64,000 nucleotides of DNA from Sphingomonadaceae bacterium (GCA_947477745.1 CANJUF010000003.1:62001-126000), one strand, 5' to 3'. Shown: positions 33,271 through 43,816, counted from the first letter of the stretch. The notes: generated by a model not told the origin, from the sequence alone. Made by a program: numbers and translations.

Positions 33271-34878
33271 ATGACCGCTCCGCGCATCGAAGCTCACGGC
33301 TGGTCGCTGCGCAGCGTCGATGTGTTTGCGCAAAGTTGGCGCGAGCACGGCTGGTGGTGCGACGAGACAGCAGGCGACGTGGCGCGGCGTCTCGCGCAAG
33401 CCGAGCCGGATCGCATCGTCGTCATCGATGGCCAGGTGAGGGTAAGCGGGGCCCACCTATATCGCGATGCCGAACACATCGCCCAGCATTTGCTTGCTCG
33501 CGGGATCGGACCCGGCAAGGTCCTCTCGTTCATGCTGCCCAACTGGCACGAGGCAGCCGCGATATATCTTGCTGCGACGCTGGCCGGTGCGGTCGCTCAT
33601 CCGATTGTACCGCAGCTCCGCGACAGGGAGGTTGCCTTCATGCTGGCCGACAGCGGCAGCCGGATCCTGTTCGTGCCGGCAGACTTTCGCGGATTTGACT
33701 ACGGCGCCATGATGGACCGGGTGAACGCCAGCCTCGCCCAGCCGATCGAGACTGTCGTGCTGCGCGGCGATCCCGCTGGTCACACGGCTTTCTCTGCGCT
33801 GCTCGAAGCCTCCCCGTCGCCTAAGCCGCTGCCCTGCGTCGATCCCGACAGCGTCAAGATGCTGATGTATACCTCGGGCACGACAGGTCGGCCCAAAGGC
33901 GTGCTGCACAGTCATAATTCGCTGCATGCGCTGATCCGCCAGATCGAGCGGCACTGGCACGTTGCGCCGGGCGACCGTTTCATCGTGCCGTCGCCGATCA
34001 GCCACATCGGCGGTTCGATCTATGCCTTTGAGATGCCGCTGCTGTGCGGCACTTCTGCCGTGCTTCAGGCGCAGTGGGACGCCGAGGGCGCAGCCCGCCT
34101 GATCGATGCCGAGCGGTGCACGCACATGGCGGGTGCAACCCCGTTCCTCGACGGATTGCTTGGTGCGGCGCAGGCGAGCGGCACCCGGCTCCCCAGTCTC
34201 AAGGTATTCATCTGCGGCGGCGCATCTGTGCCGCCGGCGCTGATCCGCCGTGCGCAGCAGACTTTCGCCAAGGCCGCCGTCAGCCGCGTCTACGGTTCGA
34301 CCGAGGTTCCGGTGCTGACGGTCGGCGCGCTCGAGACTGGCGAGGAGGACAAGGCCGCCGAGACCGATGGCCGGATCGGCATTGCCGAGGTGCGCCTTGA
34401 TCAAGGCGAGGTAACCGCACGCGGAGCGCAGATGCTGCGCGGCTATCTCCATGCCGTGGACGAGGCCGACGCTTTCACATCGGGCGGTTATTTTCGGATG
34501 GGCGATCTCGCCCGCGAGGAGCCGGGCGGCTATCTCGTCGTCACTGGCCGGGCCAAGGACATCATCATCAGGAACGGCGAGAACATCGCGCCCAAGGAAA
34601 TCGAGGACCTACTGCTCGATCACCCAGCAATAGCCGACATCGCGATCGTCGGCGTGCCCGATGCGCGGACAGGCGAGCGGGCCTGCGCAATCATTGTTCC
34701 AGCCGGAGACGAAGAGCCTGACTGTGCTGTCCTGGCCAACTTTCTGGGTGAGCGAGGCATTGCGAAATTCAAATGGCCGGAGCAGGTCGTGCTGCGCGAT
34801 GAGCTTCCGCGCAACGCGGCCGGCAAGGTACTCAAGCATGTTCTGCAAGCGCAGCTGGGAGGCAACCTGAAGCCATGA
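33271..34878 (+). CDS. AMP-dependent acyl-CoA synthetase/ligase (2)
   Basis: A 535-residue adenylate-forming ligase. The P-loop YTSGTTGRPKG lies near residue 200, the YGSTEVP region near 345, the hinge (GRAKDIIIRNGENIAPKE) near 430, and the catalytic Lys in NAAGKVLKH at the C-terminus. It is closest in style to medium/long-chain fatty-acyl and cyclohexanecarboxylate-type ligases (FadK/CHC-CoA ligase group). It begins immediately after the SDR stop and overlaps the acyl-CoA dehydrogenase start as ATGA. It would supply the CoA ester for the dehydrogenase that follows. Confidence 0.9.
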   Translation: MTAPRIEAHGWSLRSVDVFAQSWREHGWWCDETAGDVARRLAQAEPDRIVVIDGQVRVSGAHLYRDAEHIAQHLLARGIGPGKVLSFMLPNWHEAAAIYLAATLAGAVAHPIVPQLRDREVAFMLADSGSRILFVPADFRGFDYGAMMDRVNASLAQPIETVVLRGDPAGHTAFSALLEASPSPKPLPCVDPDSVKMLMYTSGTTGRPKGVLHSHNSLHALIRQIERHWHVAPGDRFIVPSPISHIGGSIYAFEMPLLCGTSAVLQAQWDAEGAARLIDAERCTHMAGATPFLDGLLGAAQASGTRLPSLKVFICGGASVPPALIRRAQQTFAKAAVSRVYGSTEVPVLTVGALETGEEDKAAETDGRIGIAEVRLDQGEVTARGAQMLRGYLHAVDEADAFTSGGYFRMGDLAREEPGGYLVVTGRAKDIIIRNGENIAPKEIEDLLLDHPAIADIAIVGVPDARTGERACAIIVPAGDEEPDCAVLANFLGERGIAKFKWPEQVVLRDELPRNAAGKVLKHVLQAQLGGNLKP

Positions 34879-36020
34879 ATTTCGAATGGACGGAGGAGCA
34901 GAATGCTTTTCGCCAGCGCCTGCGAGACTTCATCGCGCGCAACGTGCCCGAGGACTGGGAGCGGTTTGCCGAGCATGGGCCAGGCTCGCCCGCGCTGACC
35001 GAGTTCGCCCGCGAGTTCTGCGGCACGCTGGCCGAGGATGACCTGTTGACCCCGCACTGGCCGGTCGAAATCGGCGGGCTCGGGCTTGATCCGTGGCACC
35101 AGACCATCCTTGCCGAGGAGATGTGGAGCGCGGGCGAACCGCGCGGCGGCCAGTACATGAATGTCAACTGGATCGGCCCGACCCTGATGAAATACGGCAG
35201 CGAGGAGCACAAGGCGCGCTACCTGCCGGGCATCACCTCTGGCCAGGCGCTGTGGTGCCAGGGATTTTCCGAGCCTGGCTCGGGCTCCGATCTTGCCTCG
35301 CTGCGGACGCGCGCCGAGCCGGTGGGCGAATCCTACCGGATCAACGGCCAGAAGGTCTGGACCAGTTATGCAGGCCTTGCGGAAACCTGCTTCCTGCTGT
35401 GCCGCACCGGGGAAGACCGCAAGCGCGGCATCTCGATCCTGCTGGTGCCAATGGACACGCCCGGCATCACCGTGCGTGAAATCCCTTCGATCATCGGCCG
35501 CGGTGATATCCACGAGGTGTTTTTCGACGATGTCGAAGTGCCGCTGTCCGCGCGGCTCGGCGAGGAAGGGCAGGCGTGGGAGATCATCGCCTATTCGCTG
35601 ACCAACGAGCGGCTCGGCATTCCGCGCTATGCACTCGCGCGTGCGGCTCTGGAGCGTGCGGTGTCGATCCTGTCCGAACGCGGCGATTTTGCCGATGACG
35701 CCGTACGGATCGCGGCGGCTCAGGTAGCATCGCTGTGCGAGGCAGCGCGGCTGGCCAACTATGCACTGATCGACCGGCGGGCCAAGGGCGAGACGGTCGG
35801 GGCCGAGGCTTCTTCCGCCCGCTTCGCCACGATCATGGCGGAGCGCCGCGTCGCCGAATTCGTCGCCGAACAGTTGCCCGAGGCGCTGGCGGGCACCCAT
35901 CCTTTCCTCAAGATGCACCACCAGCGCGGGATCGTTGCCGGCATCGCGGCGGGAGCGGCGGAAATCCAGCTCAACATCGTTGCCAGCGACGTGCTCCAAT
36001 TGCCAAGGGAGCCGCGCTGA
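34875..36020 (+). CDS. Acyl-CoA dehydrogenase, subunit 1
   Basis: A 381-residue FAD-dependent acyl-CoA dehydrogenase. The substrate/FAD motif GFSEPGSGSDLAS is around 131-143, GQKVWTSYA near 156-164, and LTNERLGIPRYALARA near 247-262. The C-terminal HHQRGIVAGIAAGAAEIQLNIVAS corresponds to the last FAD-binding helix. Its ATG overlaps the ligase stop (ATGA), and its stop overlaps the start of the second subunit (TGATG). Such adjacent, unequal ACAD genes usually make heteromeric enzymes for bulky substrates (ChsE1/ChsE2-like). Confidence 0.9.
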   Translation: MNFEWTEEQNAFRQRLRDFIARNVPEDWERFAEHGPGSPALTEFAREFCGTLAEDDLLTPHWPVEIGGLGLDPWHQTILAEEMWSAGEPRGGQYMNVNWIGPTLMKYGSEEHKARYLPGITSGQALWCQGFSEPGSGSDLASLRTRAEPVGESYRINGQKVWTSYAGLAETCFLLCRTGEDRKRGISILLVPMDTPGITVREIPSIIGRGDIHEVFFDDVEVPLSARLGEEGQAWEIIAYSLTNERLGIPRYALARAALERAVSILSERGDFADDAVRIAAAQVASLCEAARLANYALIDRRAKGETVGAEASSARFATIMAERRVAEFVAEQLPEALAGTHPFLKMHHQRGIVAGIAAGAAEIQLNIVASDVLQLPREPR

Positions 36021-36946
36021 TGGACCTGTCACTCTCTTCCGATCAACGCACCATCCTTGATGCGCTTGATGCCATGCTGCGCCCGTGGGAAAGCGCACCG
36101 ATTCACGACGCGCCGCTGTTCGCGAGCGACGATGCGCTCGAGGCGGCGCTTGCCGAAGCTGGATTCCTGCAAGTTACCGCCGATCCCGATCTTGGAACGG
36201 TGACCGCCGCGCTGGTGATCGAGCGGCTGGCGCGCTTACCTTATGCGGTCGAAGCGGCGGCGAGTGCGCTGATCGGTCCGCTGCTGGGCGACGATCCCGC
36301 GGGGCCAATCTGCCTCGTTGATACACGCCAGTGGCGGCGACCGGTGCGGTACCTGCGCGAAAATGCGCGCGTGGTGGTGCTGGAGGATGCCGGCGTATCT
36401 GCCTTCACCGCCAGCGCCGGGCAGTTTCGGGCTGAGCCGAAAGCGCTGTTCGCTTATCCGGTCGCGAGCCTGCATGAATTGCCCGATGCGCTGGAGCCTC
36501 TGCCCATCGATCCCGCGCAGTTGCGGGCGCGTTGGCAGGTGGGCCTCGCGGCGGAATGCGCCGGATTGCTGGCGGGCGCACTGGCGAGCACGGCCGCTCA
36601 TGTTTCGGATCGCCAGCAGTTCGGCCGGCCGCTGGCCACCTTCCAGGCGATCCGTCACCGTCTTGCCGAGGCGCACGTGCGGATCAACGGCGCCTACTGG
36701 CTGGCGATGAGTGCTGCGGCAGGCTGCGATCCGGGGCAGGCCGCGCTGGCCGCGCTTCATGCCGCTGAAACGGCGCGCATGTGCACTTACGATTTCCACC
36801 AGTTCCTCGGCGCGATGGGCATGACATTGGAGCATCCGCTCCACCTGTGGACTTATCGTCTCAAGCTGCTGGCGGGCGAGCTTGGCGGTGCGGCGGGTCA
36901 TGCGCGGTCGGCCGCCGATGCGCTTTGGGGGCCTGCAGAGGGCTGA
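36020..36946 (+). CDS. Acyl-CoA dehydrogenase, subunit 2
   Basis: A 308-residue, shortened acyl-CoA dehydrogenase. The FAD-contacting segment DRQQFGRPLATFQAIRHRLAE is clear, and DFHQFLGAMGMTLEHPLHLW corresponds to the C-terminal QxxGGxG(Y/F) region. The middle beta domain is reduced, and I do not find a convincing catalytic Glu. This fits a non-catalytic or half-site subunit of a heteromer with the preceding gene. Start is the ATG at 36020, overlapping the previous stop by one base; the longer open frame upstream is inside the first subunit. Confidence 0.85.
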   Translation: MDLSLSSDQRTILDALDAMLRPWESAPIHDAPLFASDDALEAALAEAGFLQVTADPDLGTVTAALVIERLARLPYAVEAAASALIGPLLGDDPAGPICLVDTRQWRRPVRYLRENARVVVLEDAGVSAFTASAGQFRAEPKALFAYPVASLHELPDALEPLPIDPAQLRARWQVGLAAECAGLLAGALASTAAHVSDRQQFGRPLATFQAIRHRLAEAHVRINGAYWLAMSAAAGCDPGQAALAALHAAETARMCTYDFHQFLGAMGMTLEHPLHLWTYRLKLLAGELGGAAGHARSAADALWGPAEG

Positions 36947-36963
36947 ATTCAGGAGTAAATTCA

Positions 36964-37725
<762 letters not shown>

Positions 37726-37819
37726 CCGTCTGCTCCTACGCGCCGCGCGCAGTCTGCTGATTAACGCTTGCCAAGCGCATACTGCGCCCTAGGCTCGAAG
37801 CTGGGGGCGGGAGAGAGCG

Positions 37820-39082
37820 ATGCGCATTTATTTTGGCTGGGTCGTCGTCGTGCTCGCCGGCATCATCATGATGCTTGCGATGGGCACGACTGTCGCCGTC
37901 TATGGCCTCTACGTAATTCCTGTTGCCGAGGATCTCGGTCTGTCACGTGCGGACGTCAACACCGGCTTTGCACTCAACAACCTGGGGGGAATGCTGCTTG
38001 CGCCGCTGATTGGCCGCGCTGCCGATACGTTCCCCACGCGGCGCGTTATGGGCTTTGGCGTGTTATGCTACATCGCCGCGTTCGTCGGGATCGGGTTGTC
38101 CGACAGCCTGTGGATCAGCGGCGCTCTGCTGGCGTTTGCTTTGCCCTTCGTACTGGGAGGAATTTCCTCGTTCGGTGCGATGACCATTGTCGCCCGCTGG
38201 TTCCAAGCGCAGCGCGCCCGCGCGATGGCAATCGCGATGATGGGTATGTCGATGGGAACCATCGTCATGGCACCGATCGTCGGCTGGCTGATCGCCGATT
38301 TTGGCTGGCGCAATGCACTTATCACGCAAGGCGTCGTGGTAGGCCTGATCTTCACCGTGGCGTTGCTGTTTCTGCGTGAACGGCCCGGCCCAAACGATGT
38401 TGAGCCTTTGCCAAAAGGTTTGGACGCGCAAGACTTCGCCCATGCGGCTTCTGCCTCATCTGAGACGAGCGGCCCGCTCAGCACGCGCCAACTACTTGGC
38501 ATTCCCGCGTACCGCGTTCTTGCCATCGCCCTGGCCTTCGGGATGGGTACCAGCCAGGCAGTAACGATCTCCCTGGTGCCGATGGCGCAGGAAGCCGGGA
38601 TCACCGTCGCTGCCTCTGCTGGCCTGCTTTCGGCCATGGGCCTCTCGGGCCTTGCCGGCAGGTTCATCGTCGTGTGGATCGGGGACAGGATCGACAAGCC
38701 GCTGTTCGCTTCGATCGGTCTGCTGCTCATGGCCTTGGTTGTGTCGCTGCTGCCGTTCGCGGGCAATGCGGCGGTTCTGCTGGCACTTGCGTGCGTGTTC
38801 GGACTGATCGGTGGATGCCTGCTGCCGATTTTCATGGCCGTGCTTGCCGATGTGGTAGGAGCCAATTCATTTGCATCTGCCAACGGCATCGCGTCGCTCG
38901 GTATGGCGACCGTGGGCGCGCTGACCATCAGGCTGACGGGCGATCTCTACGATTTGTCAGGAACCTACCACGTGCTGTTCGCCATGCTGGGCGGCGCCTA
39001 TCTTGCTGCATCGATCCTGATGATGGTGGTGGCGCGGATGAGGCGCTCGGCATCTTCCCGGCAACCTGCGACAGCAGGATGA
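37820..39082 (+). CDS. MFS transporter (tandem copy A)
   Basis: A 420-residue 12-helix major facilitator of the monocarboxylate/oxalate-formate type (YFGWVVVVLAG start, GLSRADVNTGFAL, RWFQAQRARAMAIAMMGMSMG near helix 4). The second half repeats the topology after a hydrophilic loop around 195-220. Likely takes up an organic acid for the pathway encoded upstream. GGGGGCGGGAGAGAG precedes the ATG. A paralogue follows after 46 bases. Confidence 0.88.
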   Translation: MRIYFGWVVVVLAGIIMMLAMGTTVAVYGLYVIPVAEDLGLSRADVNTGFALNNLGGMLLAPLIGRAADTFPTRRVMGFGVLCYIAAFVGIGLSDSLWISGALLAFALPFVLGGISSFGAMTIVARWFQAQRARAMAIAMMGMSMGTIVMAPIVGWLIADFGWRNALITQGVVVGLIFTVALLFLRERPGPNDVEPLPKGLDAQDFAHAASASSETSGPLSTRQLLGIPAYRVLAIALAFGMGTSQAVTISLVPMAQEAGITVAASAGLLSAMGLSGLAGRFIVVWIGDRIDKPLFASIGLLLMALVVSLLPFAGNAAVLLALACVFGLIGGCLLPIFMAVLADVVGANSFASANGIASLGMATVGALTIRLTGDLYDLSGTYHVLFAMLGGAYLAASILMMVVARMRRSASSRQPATAG

Positions 39083-39128
39083 GCCAAACTGCCTTCACCA
39101 ATTCAGTCAATTTGAGGTTCTCCAGCTA

Positions 39129-40406
39129 ATGCGATCCTATTACGGTTGGGTGATCGTCGCCATCACCATGGTCATCTTCATGCTGCTGGTGGGGTGCACA
39201 TCTAATGCCTTTGGTCTGTTCGTGCTTCCTGTCTCACAGGATCTCGGGCTATCGCGTGCCGACGTAAACACCGGCTACATCCTAACCGTGCTGGGCGGAG
39301 CGGCGATCGCGCCGTTCCTGGGCCGCTTGATCGATACATATCCGGTGCGGAAGGTCATGCTGGCCTGCGCCCTGCTTTTTGCAGTTGGCATGATCACGGT
39401 CGGACTTTCCGAGAACGTGTGGCTGAGCGCCGCCATGCTGGCCATTCCAGTCGCTGCCGGAATGGGCGGGGTGGGCACGATCGGTTCGATGGCGATCGTC
39501 GCGCGCTGGTTCCAGGTGCAGCGCGGCCGCGCCATGGCTATCTCGATGATGGGCATGTCGCTCGGCACTATCCTGCTGACGCCGATGGTCGGTATTGCAA
39601 TCGCATCGCTGGGTTGGCGTTACACCCTGATGGCGCTCGGAGCCGGCATGGGCACGATATTCCTGATAGCAATCGCTTTGCTGCGCGAACGTCCTGGGCC
39701 TGATGACGTCGAGCCCGGTTCGCTCAATGCTTCGGCAATCACGGTTCAGCCTGCTGCCGCGCAGGAACTGGGCAAGCCGCTCAGCACTTTGCAGCTGCTG
39801 CGCATTCCGCTGTTCGTGATTCCCGCCATCGCGGCCGGTCTGGCGCTCAGCGCGGCGCAGGCGATAGCGATCTCGCTGGTGCCTTTGGCGCAGGAAGCGG
39901 GGATCGGCGTGGCCCAGGCAGCCACTTTGATGTCGATGATGGGAATAACTTCGATCGCCGGAAAATTCCTGCTGGTCTGGGTAGGCGACCGCGTAAGTCG
40001 GTCGTTTTCGCTCGCCGTCATGACGGCAGCGACGGCAGCGGTCAGCGGTATTCTCGTGTTCGCTCATACCTTCCCGATGCTGCTGTTCTCATGCGCGTTG
40101 CTGGGCTTGGCGGTGGGCTCGATCTCGCCTGCGATCATGGCGCTGGTGGCAGATGCTGTCGGTGCCGCCTCGTTCGGTTCGGCGAATGGCATTGCCATGC
40201 TGATGACGGCTTTTCTCGGGGCGGTGGCGATGCGCGGCGCGGGCGAGCTTTATGACCGGACCGGCGGCTATGCCACGACCTTCGAGGTACTCGTGGCGGT
40301 TAGTCTGCTGGCGCTGGTCCTGCTGCTTGTCAGCCTGCGCATCGAGCGGGGCCGGGCATCGGAAGCAGTTCCTGCAAATGCGGTGCCCGTCACTCCGCCA
40401 GCTTGA
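39129..40406 (+). CDS. MFS transporter (tandem copy B)
   Basis: A 425-residue paralogue of the preceding transporter with the same landmarks (YYGWVIVAI start, LGLSRADVNTGYIL, RWFQVQRGRAMAISMMGMSLG). The pair probably arose by tandem duplication and may handle related acids. Its 3' end overlaps the convergent helicase gene by 17 bases, which is also the boundary between the catabolic region and housekeeping genes. Confidence 0.88.
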   Translation: MRSYYGWVIVAITMVIFMLLVGCTSNAFGLFVLPVSQDLGLSRADVNTGYILTVLGGAAIAPFLGRLIDTYPVRKVMLACALLFAVGMITVGLSENVWLSAAMLAIPVAAGMGGVGTIGSMAIVARWFQVQRGRAMAISMMGMSLGTILLTPMVGIAIASLGWRYTLMALGAGMGTIFLIAIALLRERPGPDDVEPGSLNASAITVQPAAAQELGKPLSTLQLLRIPLFVIPAIAAGLALSAAQAIAISLVPLAQEAGIGVAQAATLMSMMGITSIAGKFLLVWVGDRVSRSFSLAVMTAATAAVSGILVFAHTFPMLLFSCALLGLAVGSISPAIMALVADAVGAASFGSANGIAMLMTAFLGAVAMRGAGELYDRTGGYATTFEVLVAVSLLALVLLLVSLRIERGRASEAVPANAVPVTPPA

Positions 40407-42687
40407 CGAAACTGTCGATTACGCGCTTGCGGCCGGTGCCCTCGAAATCGATTTCGAGCTTGTTGCCCTCCTGTGCCGCGACCACGCCGTAGCCGAATTT
40501 GTCGTGAAATACGCGCGAGCCGGCGGCAATGTCGCTGCGCGGCTTGGCGGCGAAGCTCGCCGCGGAGCGAGTCGCCTCCTGTACGCGCTTAGGCGCCGGG
40601 TCATAAGCCGTGGCGGCGGCGCGCTGCCAGCCGGGACCGCGTGTCATCGTGCGCGAAGGCTGGGCGCGGGCAACGTCGGCAAAGGGATCGGAATGCTCCG
40701 ACCATTGCGCGCGCCATAGCGATGCGCCGCCGGTCAGCGTGGTTTCCTGATCGATATGCTCTTCAGGCAGTTCGGCGATAAAGCGGCTTGGGATCGAACT
40801 GGTCCACTGGCCGTAGATCCGCCGGTTTGCCGCGTGCAGGATGGTGCAGCGCTTCCGGGCGCGGGTGATCGCGACATAGGCGAGGCGGCGCTCCTCCTCG
40901 AGGCTGGCGAGGCCGCCTTCGTCGAGCGCGCGCTGCGAAGGGAAGACGCCTTCCTCCCAGCCGGGCAGGAACACATGCTCGAATTCGAGGCCCTTGGCGC
41001 CGTGCATGGTCATGATCGTGACCTTCTCGGTATCGTCGGCGGCATCGTTGTCCATGACGAGGCCGACATGCTCGAGGAAATCGCCGAGTGTCTCGTATTC
41101 CTCCATAGCGCGGGCCAGTTCGGCCAGGTTCTCCAGCCGTCCAGCGCTTTCGGCGCTGCGTTCGGCCTGAAGCATGGCGGTGTAGCCTGCTTCCTCGATA
41201 ATGGTGCGCGCGAGTTCCGCCGGGCTGACCGTGCCCGCCAGATCGCGCCAGCGAGCGAAATCGCGCATCAGGGCCAGCAGGGTGTTGCGGGCGCGGGCAG
41301 GGAACTCGTCGGTGTCGGCAATCTCCAGCGCGGCGGCGGCCAGCGGGATGCCGCGGCGGCGGGCGTGGACGTGCAGCTTTTCGAGCGCTTTCGAGCCAAG
41401 CCCGCGCTTGGGCGTGTTATAGATGCGCTCGAAGGCAAGGTCGTCGGCTGGCTGCGCCACGACCCGCAAGTAAGCGAGCGCATCGCGGATTTCGGCACGC
41501 TCGTAAAAGCGAAAGCCGCCGACGATCCGGTAATTGAGGCCGATGGTGATGAAACGATCCTCGAATTCGCGGGTCTGGTACTGCGCGCGCACAAGGATCG
41601 CCATCTGATCGAGCGGCGCGCCTTCGCGCTCCAGCCGCTCGATCTCCTCGCCCACGCGGCGCGCTTCCTCGGGCGCATCCCACACGCCGATGATGCGCAG
41701 CTTGTCGCCCGCATGGCGCTCGGTCCACAGGGTCTTGCCCAGCCGCTGGCTGTTCTCGCTGATGAGGCCAGAGGCGGCGGCAAGGATTTGCGGGGTGGAG
41801 CGGTAATTCTGCTCCAGCCGGATGATCTTGCTTCCGGGGAAATCCTTCTCGAAGCGCAGGATATTGGCAACTTCGGCGCCGCGCCATGAATAGATCGACT
41901 GGTCGTCGTCGCCCACCACACAGATGTTCTGGCGCTGCTGCGCGAGCAGGCGCAGCCACAGGTACTGCACCTGGTTGGTGTCCTGGTATTCGTCCACCAG
42001 GATATATTTGAAGCGGCTCTGGTACTGCTCGAGCACGTCGCGGTGCGTGCGCAGGATATTGAGCACGTGAAGCAGCAGATCGCCGAAATCGCAGGCGTTC
42101 AATGCCTTCAGGCGGTCCTGATAAAGCTGATAGAATTGCTGGCCGCGCCCGTTGGCGTAAAGTTCGTTTTCGACGGCGTCGAGGTCCGCCGGATTGAGCC
42201 CGCGGTTCTTCCAGCGGTCGATCAATCCGGCAAGCTGGCGCGCGGGCCAGCGCTTTTCGTCAAGGTCGTTCGCCTGGATGAGCTGCTTGAGCAGGCGCAA
42301 CTGATCGTCGGTGTCGATGATCGTGTAGTTCGATTGCAGGCCCGCCAGCTCTGCGTGGCGGCGCAGCATCCTCGCGCCGATCGAATGGAATGTGCCGAGC
42401 CACGGCATGCCTTCGACCGCCGGGCCGATCAGCTTGCCGACCCGGTCGCGCATCTCGCGCGCGGCTTTGTTGGTGAAGGTGACGCACAGGACTTCGGACG
42501 GCCAGGCGAGCCGGTTCTGGATCAGCCAGGCGAGCCGGGCAGTCAGCGCGGCGGTCTTACCCGTGCCCGCGCCGGCGAGCATCAGCATCGGCCCTTCGGT
42601 GGTCAGCACGGCTTCGCGCTGCGGCGCGTTGAGGCCGGCGATCAGCGCTTCGTCGGCTGGGGCGGGGGAGGTTGGAAAAGGGTGCAC
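40390..42687 (-). CDS. UvrD/PcrA-type ATP-dependent DNA helicase
   Basis: A superfamily 1A helicase of about 765 residues. Visible motifs in order: Walker A GAGTGKT, Ia (CVTFTNKAAREM), Walker B VDEYQDTNQ, motif III (GDDDQSIYSWRGA), IV (LEQNYRS), V (MTMHGAKGLEFEHVF) and VI (AYVAITRARKR). A C-terminal beta domain (SRVFHDKFGYGVVAAQEG) resembles the Tudor-like domain of UvrD. Acts 3'-5' in nucleotide excision repair, mismatch repair and removal of recombinase. The start is a GTG at 42687, chosen because homologues begin just before the DEALIAGLNAPQREAV segment; the Shine-Dalgarno is weak, so the start is uncertain. Confidence 0.9.
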   Translation of the reverse strand: MHPFPTSPAPADEALIAGLNAPQREAVLTTEGPMLMLAGAGTGKTAALTARLAWLIQNRLAWPSEVLCVTFTNKAAREMRDRVGKLIGPAVEGMPWLGTFHSIGARMLRRHAELAGLQSNYTIIDTDDQLRLLKQLIQANDLDEKRWPARQLAGLIDRWKNRGLNPADLDAVENELYANGRGQQFYQLYQDRLKALNACDFGDLLLHVLNILRTHRDVLEQYQSRFKYILVDEYQDTNQVQYLWLRLLAQQRQNICVVGDDDQSIYSWRGAEVANILRFEKDFPGSKIIRLEQNYRSTPQILAAASGLISENSQRLGKTLWTERHAGDKLRIIGVWDAPEEARRVGEEIERLEREGAPLDQMAILVRAQYQTREFEDRFITIGLNYRIVGGFRFYERAEIRDALAYLRVVAQPADDLAFERIYNTPKRGLGSKALEKLHVHARRRGIPLAAAALEIADTDEFPARARNTLLALMRDFARWRDLAGTVSPAELARTIIEEAGYTAMLQAERSAESAGRLENLAELARAMEEYETLGDFLEHVGLVMDNDAADDTEKVTIMTMHGAKGLEFEHVFLPGWEEGVFPSQRALDEGGLASLEEERRLAYVAITRARKRCTILHAANRRIYGQWTSSIPSRFIAELPEEHIDQETTLTGGASLWRAQWSEHSDPFADVARAQPSRTMTRGPGWQRAAATAYDPAPKRVQEATRSAASFAAKPRSDIAAGSRVFHDKFGYGVVAAQEGNKLEIDFEGTGRKRVIDSFVKLAE

Positions 42688-42806
42688 AAGCGAACAGGTA
42701 GAGAACGGTCCACCGCCTTGCAAGGTTGCTTGGCCGCATATGCCGGAACTTTCGACGGGCCGAATGGTCGTTCGCGCACAGTCCTCAATCACGAAAGGCC
42801 CAGGAC

Positions 42807-43265
42807 ATGAAAAAGATATTCCAAAGCCCGATCGCAGCGCTCGCGCTTGTCGGCGCGGCAGGCGTAGCCCACGCCGAAGCAACCCCCGCCGCCAAGGCGG
42901 GCCAGACCAGTTCCACGACAACTACTTCGGCGCAGACTTCGGCTCAGACGCCTCCTACGCAAACCCCTGAGGCACAAATGCCTGCTGCGCCATCCTCAAC
43001 CAGCACCTCGATGACCACTGAGCAGCGCACCGAATACGACGCCTGGATGAGCGACCTGCGCGAGGATTTCGATGCCTGGCCGGCCGAACAGCAGACCTAT
43101 TTCTGGACGCTCGATGCCGATCAGCGCAAGGGGTATTGGGCGTTGTCCGCAGAACAGCGAGCGCAGATCCAGGCTATGACCGCCGAGCAGCGCGCGGAAG
43201 CCTGGAAATCGATCATAGCTCAGATGGCGCAACGCGAGGCCGCTACGCCTAAGCCCGCAGGCTAA
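42807..43265 (+). CDS. Secreted protein with 11-residue Glu/Gln-rich repeats
   Basis: A 152-residue protein I do not recognise. Residues 1-23 are a signal peptide (positive N-terminus, hydrophobic core, AHA cleavage site). Residues 24-68 are a Thr/Ser/Pro/Gln-rich linker. Residues 92-135 hold four imperfect 11-residue repeats beginning PAEQ, DADQ, SAEQ and TAEQ. It is likely periplasmic. Start is the ATG at 42807, after AAAGGCCCAGGA. The stop overlaps the convergent rsmD stop. Function unknown. Confidence 0.75.
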   Translation: MKKIFQSPIAALALVGAAGVAHAEATPAAKAGQTSSTTTTSAQTSAQTPPTQTPEAQMPAAPSSTSTSMTTEQRTEYDAWMSDLREDFDAWPAEQQTYFWTLDADQRKGYWALSAEQRAQIQAMTAEQRAEAWKSIIAQMAQREAATPKPAG

Positions 43266-43816
43266 GTTTCGAGCGAGGCCCGGCGCAGGATGTGCAGCCG
43301 GGCCTTGCCGACATCGCGGTTGACTTCGAGCGTGAAGCCCTTCACTGAAATTATCTCGTCTCGCCCGGTTTCCACGCTCACCCAAGTGGCAGGGCCGATC
43401 CACCCCAACCGTTGCAGCTTTTCGAGCGCAACCGCGCCCGCGCCGGTGCCATAGGGCGGATCCATCATCAGCAGGTCGACCGGCCCACGCGCCGGGCCGA
43501 GCGTCATGACCGAGCTTGCCCGCACATCGCATTGGGCCTGAGCACGAAGGTTCGCCACATTGGTGCGCAGCGCCTGCAAGGCGGCAGCATCGTGCTCGGC
43601 GAAAATCGCTTTGGCTGCTCCGCGCGACAGCGCCTCGAGCCCGAGCGCGCCCGAGCCGGCGAACAGGTCGGCGACTGTCAGGCCCTCGAACGTGCCGAGG
43701 CGGCTCGTCAGCATCGAAAACAGGGTTTCGCGCGTGCGGTCTGCGGTCGGGCGCGTGGTATCTCCCTTGGGAGCCACTAACGGACGGCTGCGCCATTGTC
43801 CGGCAATGATCCTCAT
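43262..43816 (-). CDS. rsmD: 16S rRNA (guanine(966)-N(2))-methyltransferase
   Basis: A 184-residue Rossmann methyltransferase. The SAM-binding DLFAGSGALGLEALSRGA is at 50-67 and the N2-guanine motif DPPY at 119-122, with the RIIAGxxxxRxL start and TRPTxDRxRETLF block diagnostic of RsmD. It methylates G966 of 16S rRNA in the small subunit. Its ATG overlaps the pseudouridine synthase stop (ATGA), so the two rRNA modification genes are coupled. Length matches the family. Confidence 0.95.
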   Translation of the reverse strand: MRIIAGQWRSRPLVAPKGDTTRPTADRTRETLFSMLTSRLGTFEGLTVADLFAGSGALGLEALSRGAAKAIFAEHDAAALQALRTNVANLRAQAQCDVRASSVMTLGPARGPVDLLMMDPPYGTGAGAVALEKLQRLGWIGPATWVSVETGRDEIISVKGFTLEVNRDVGKARLHILRRASLET

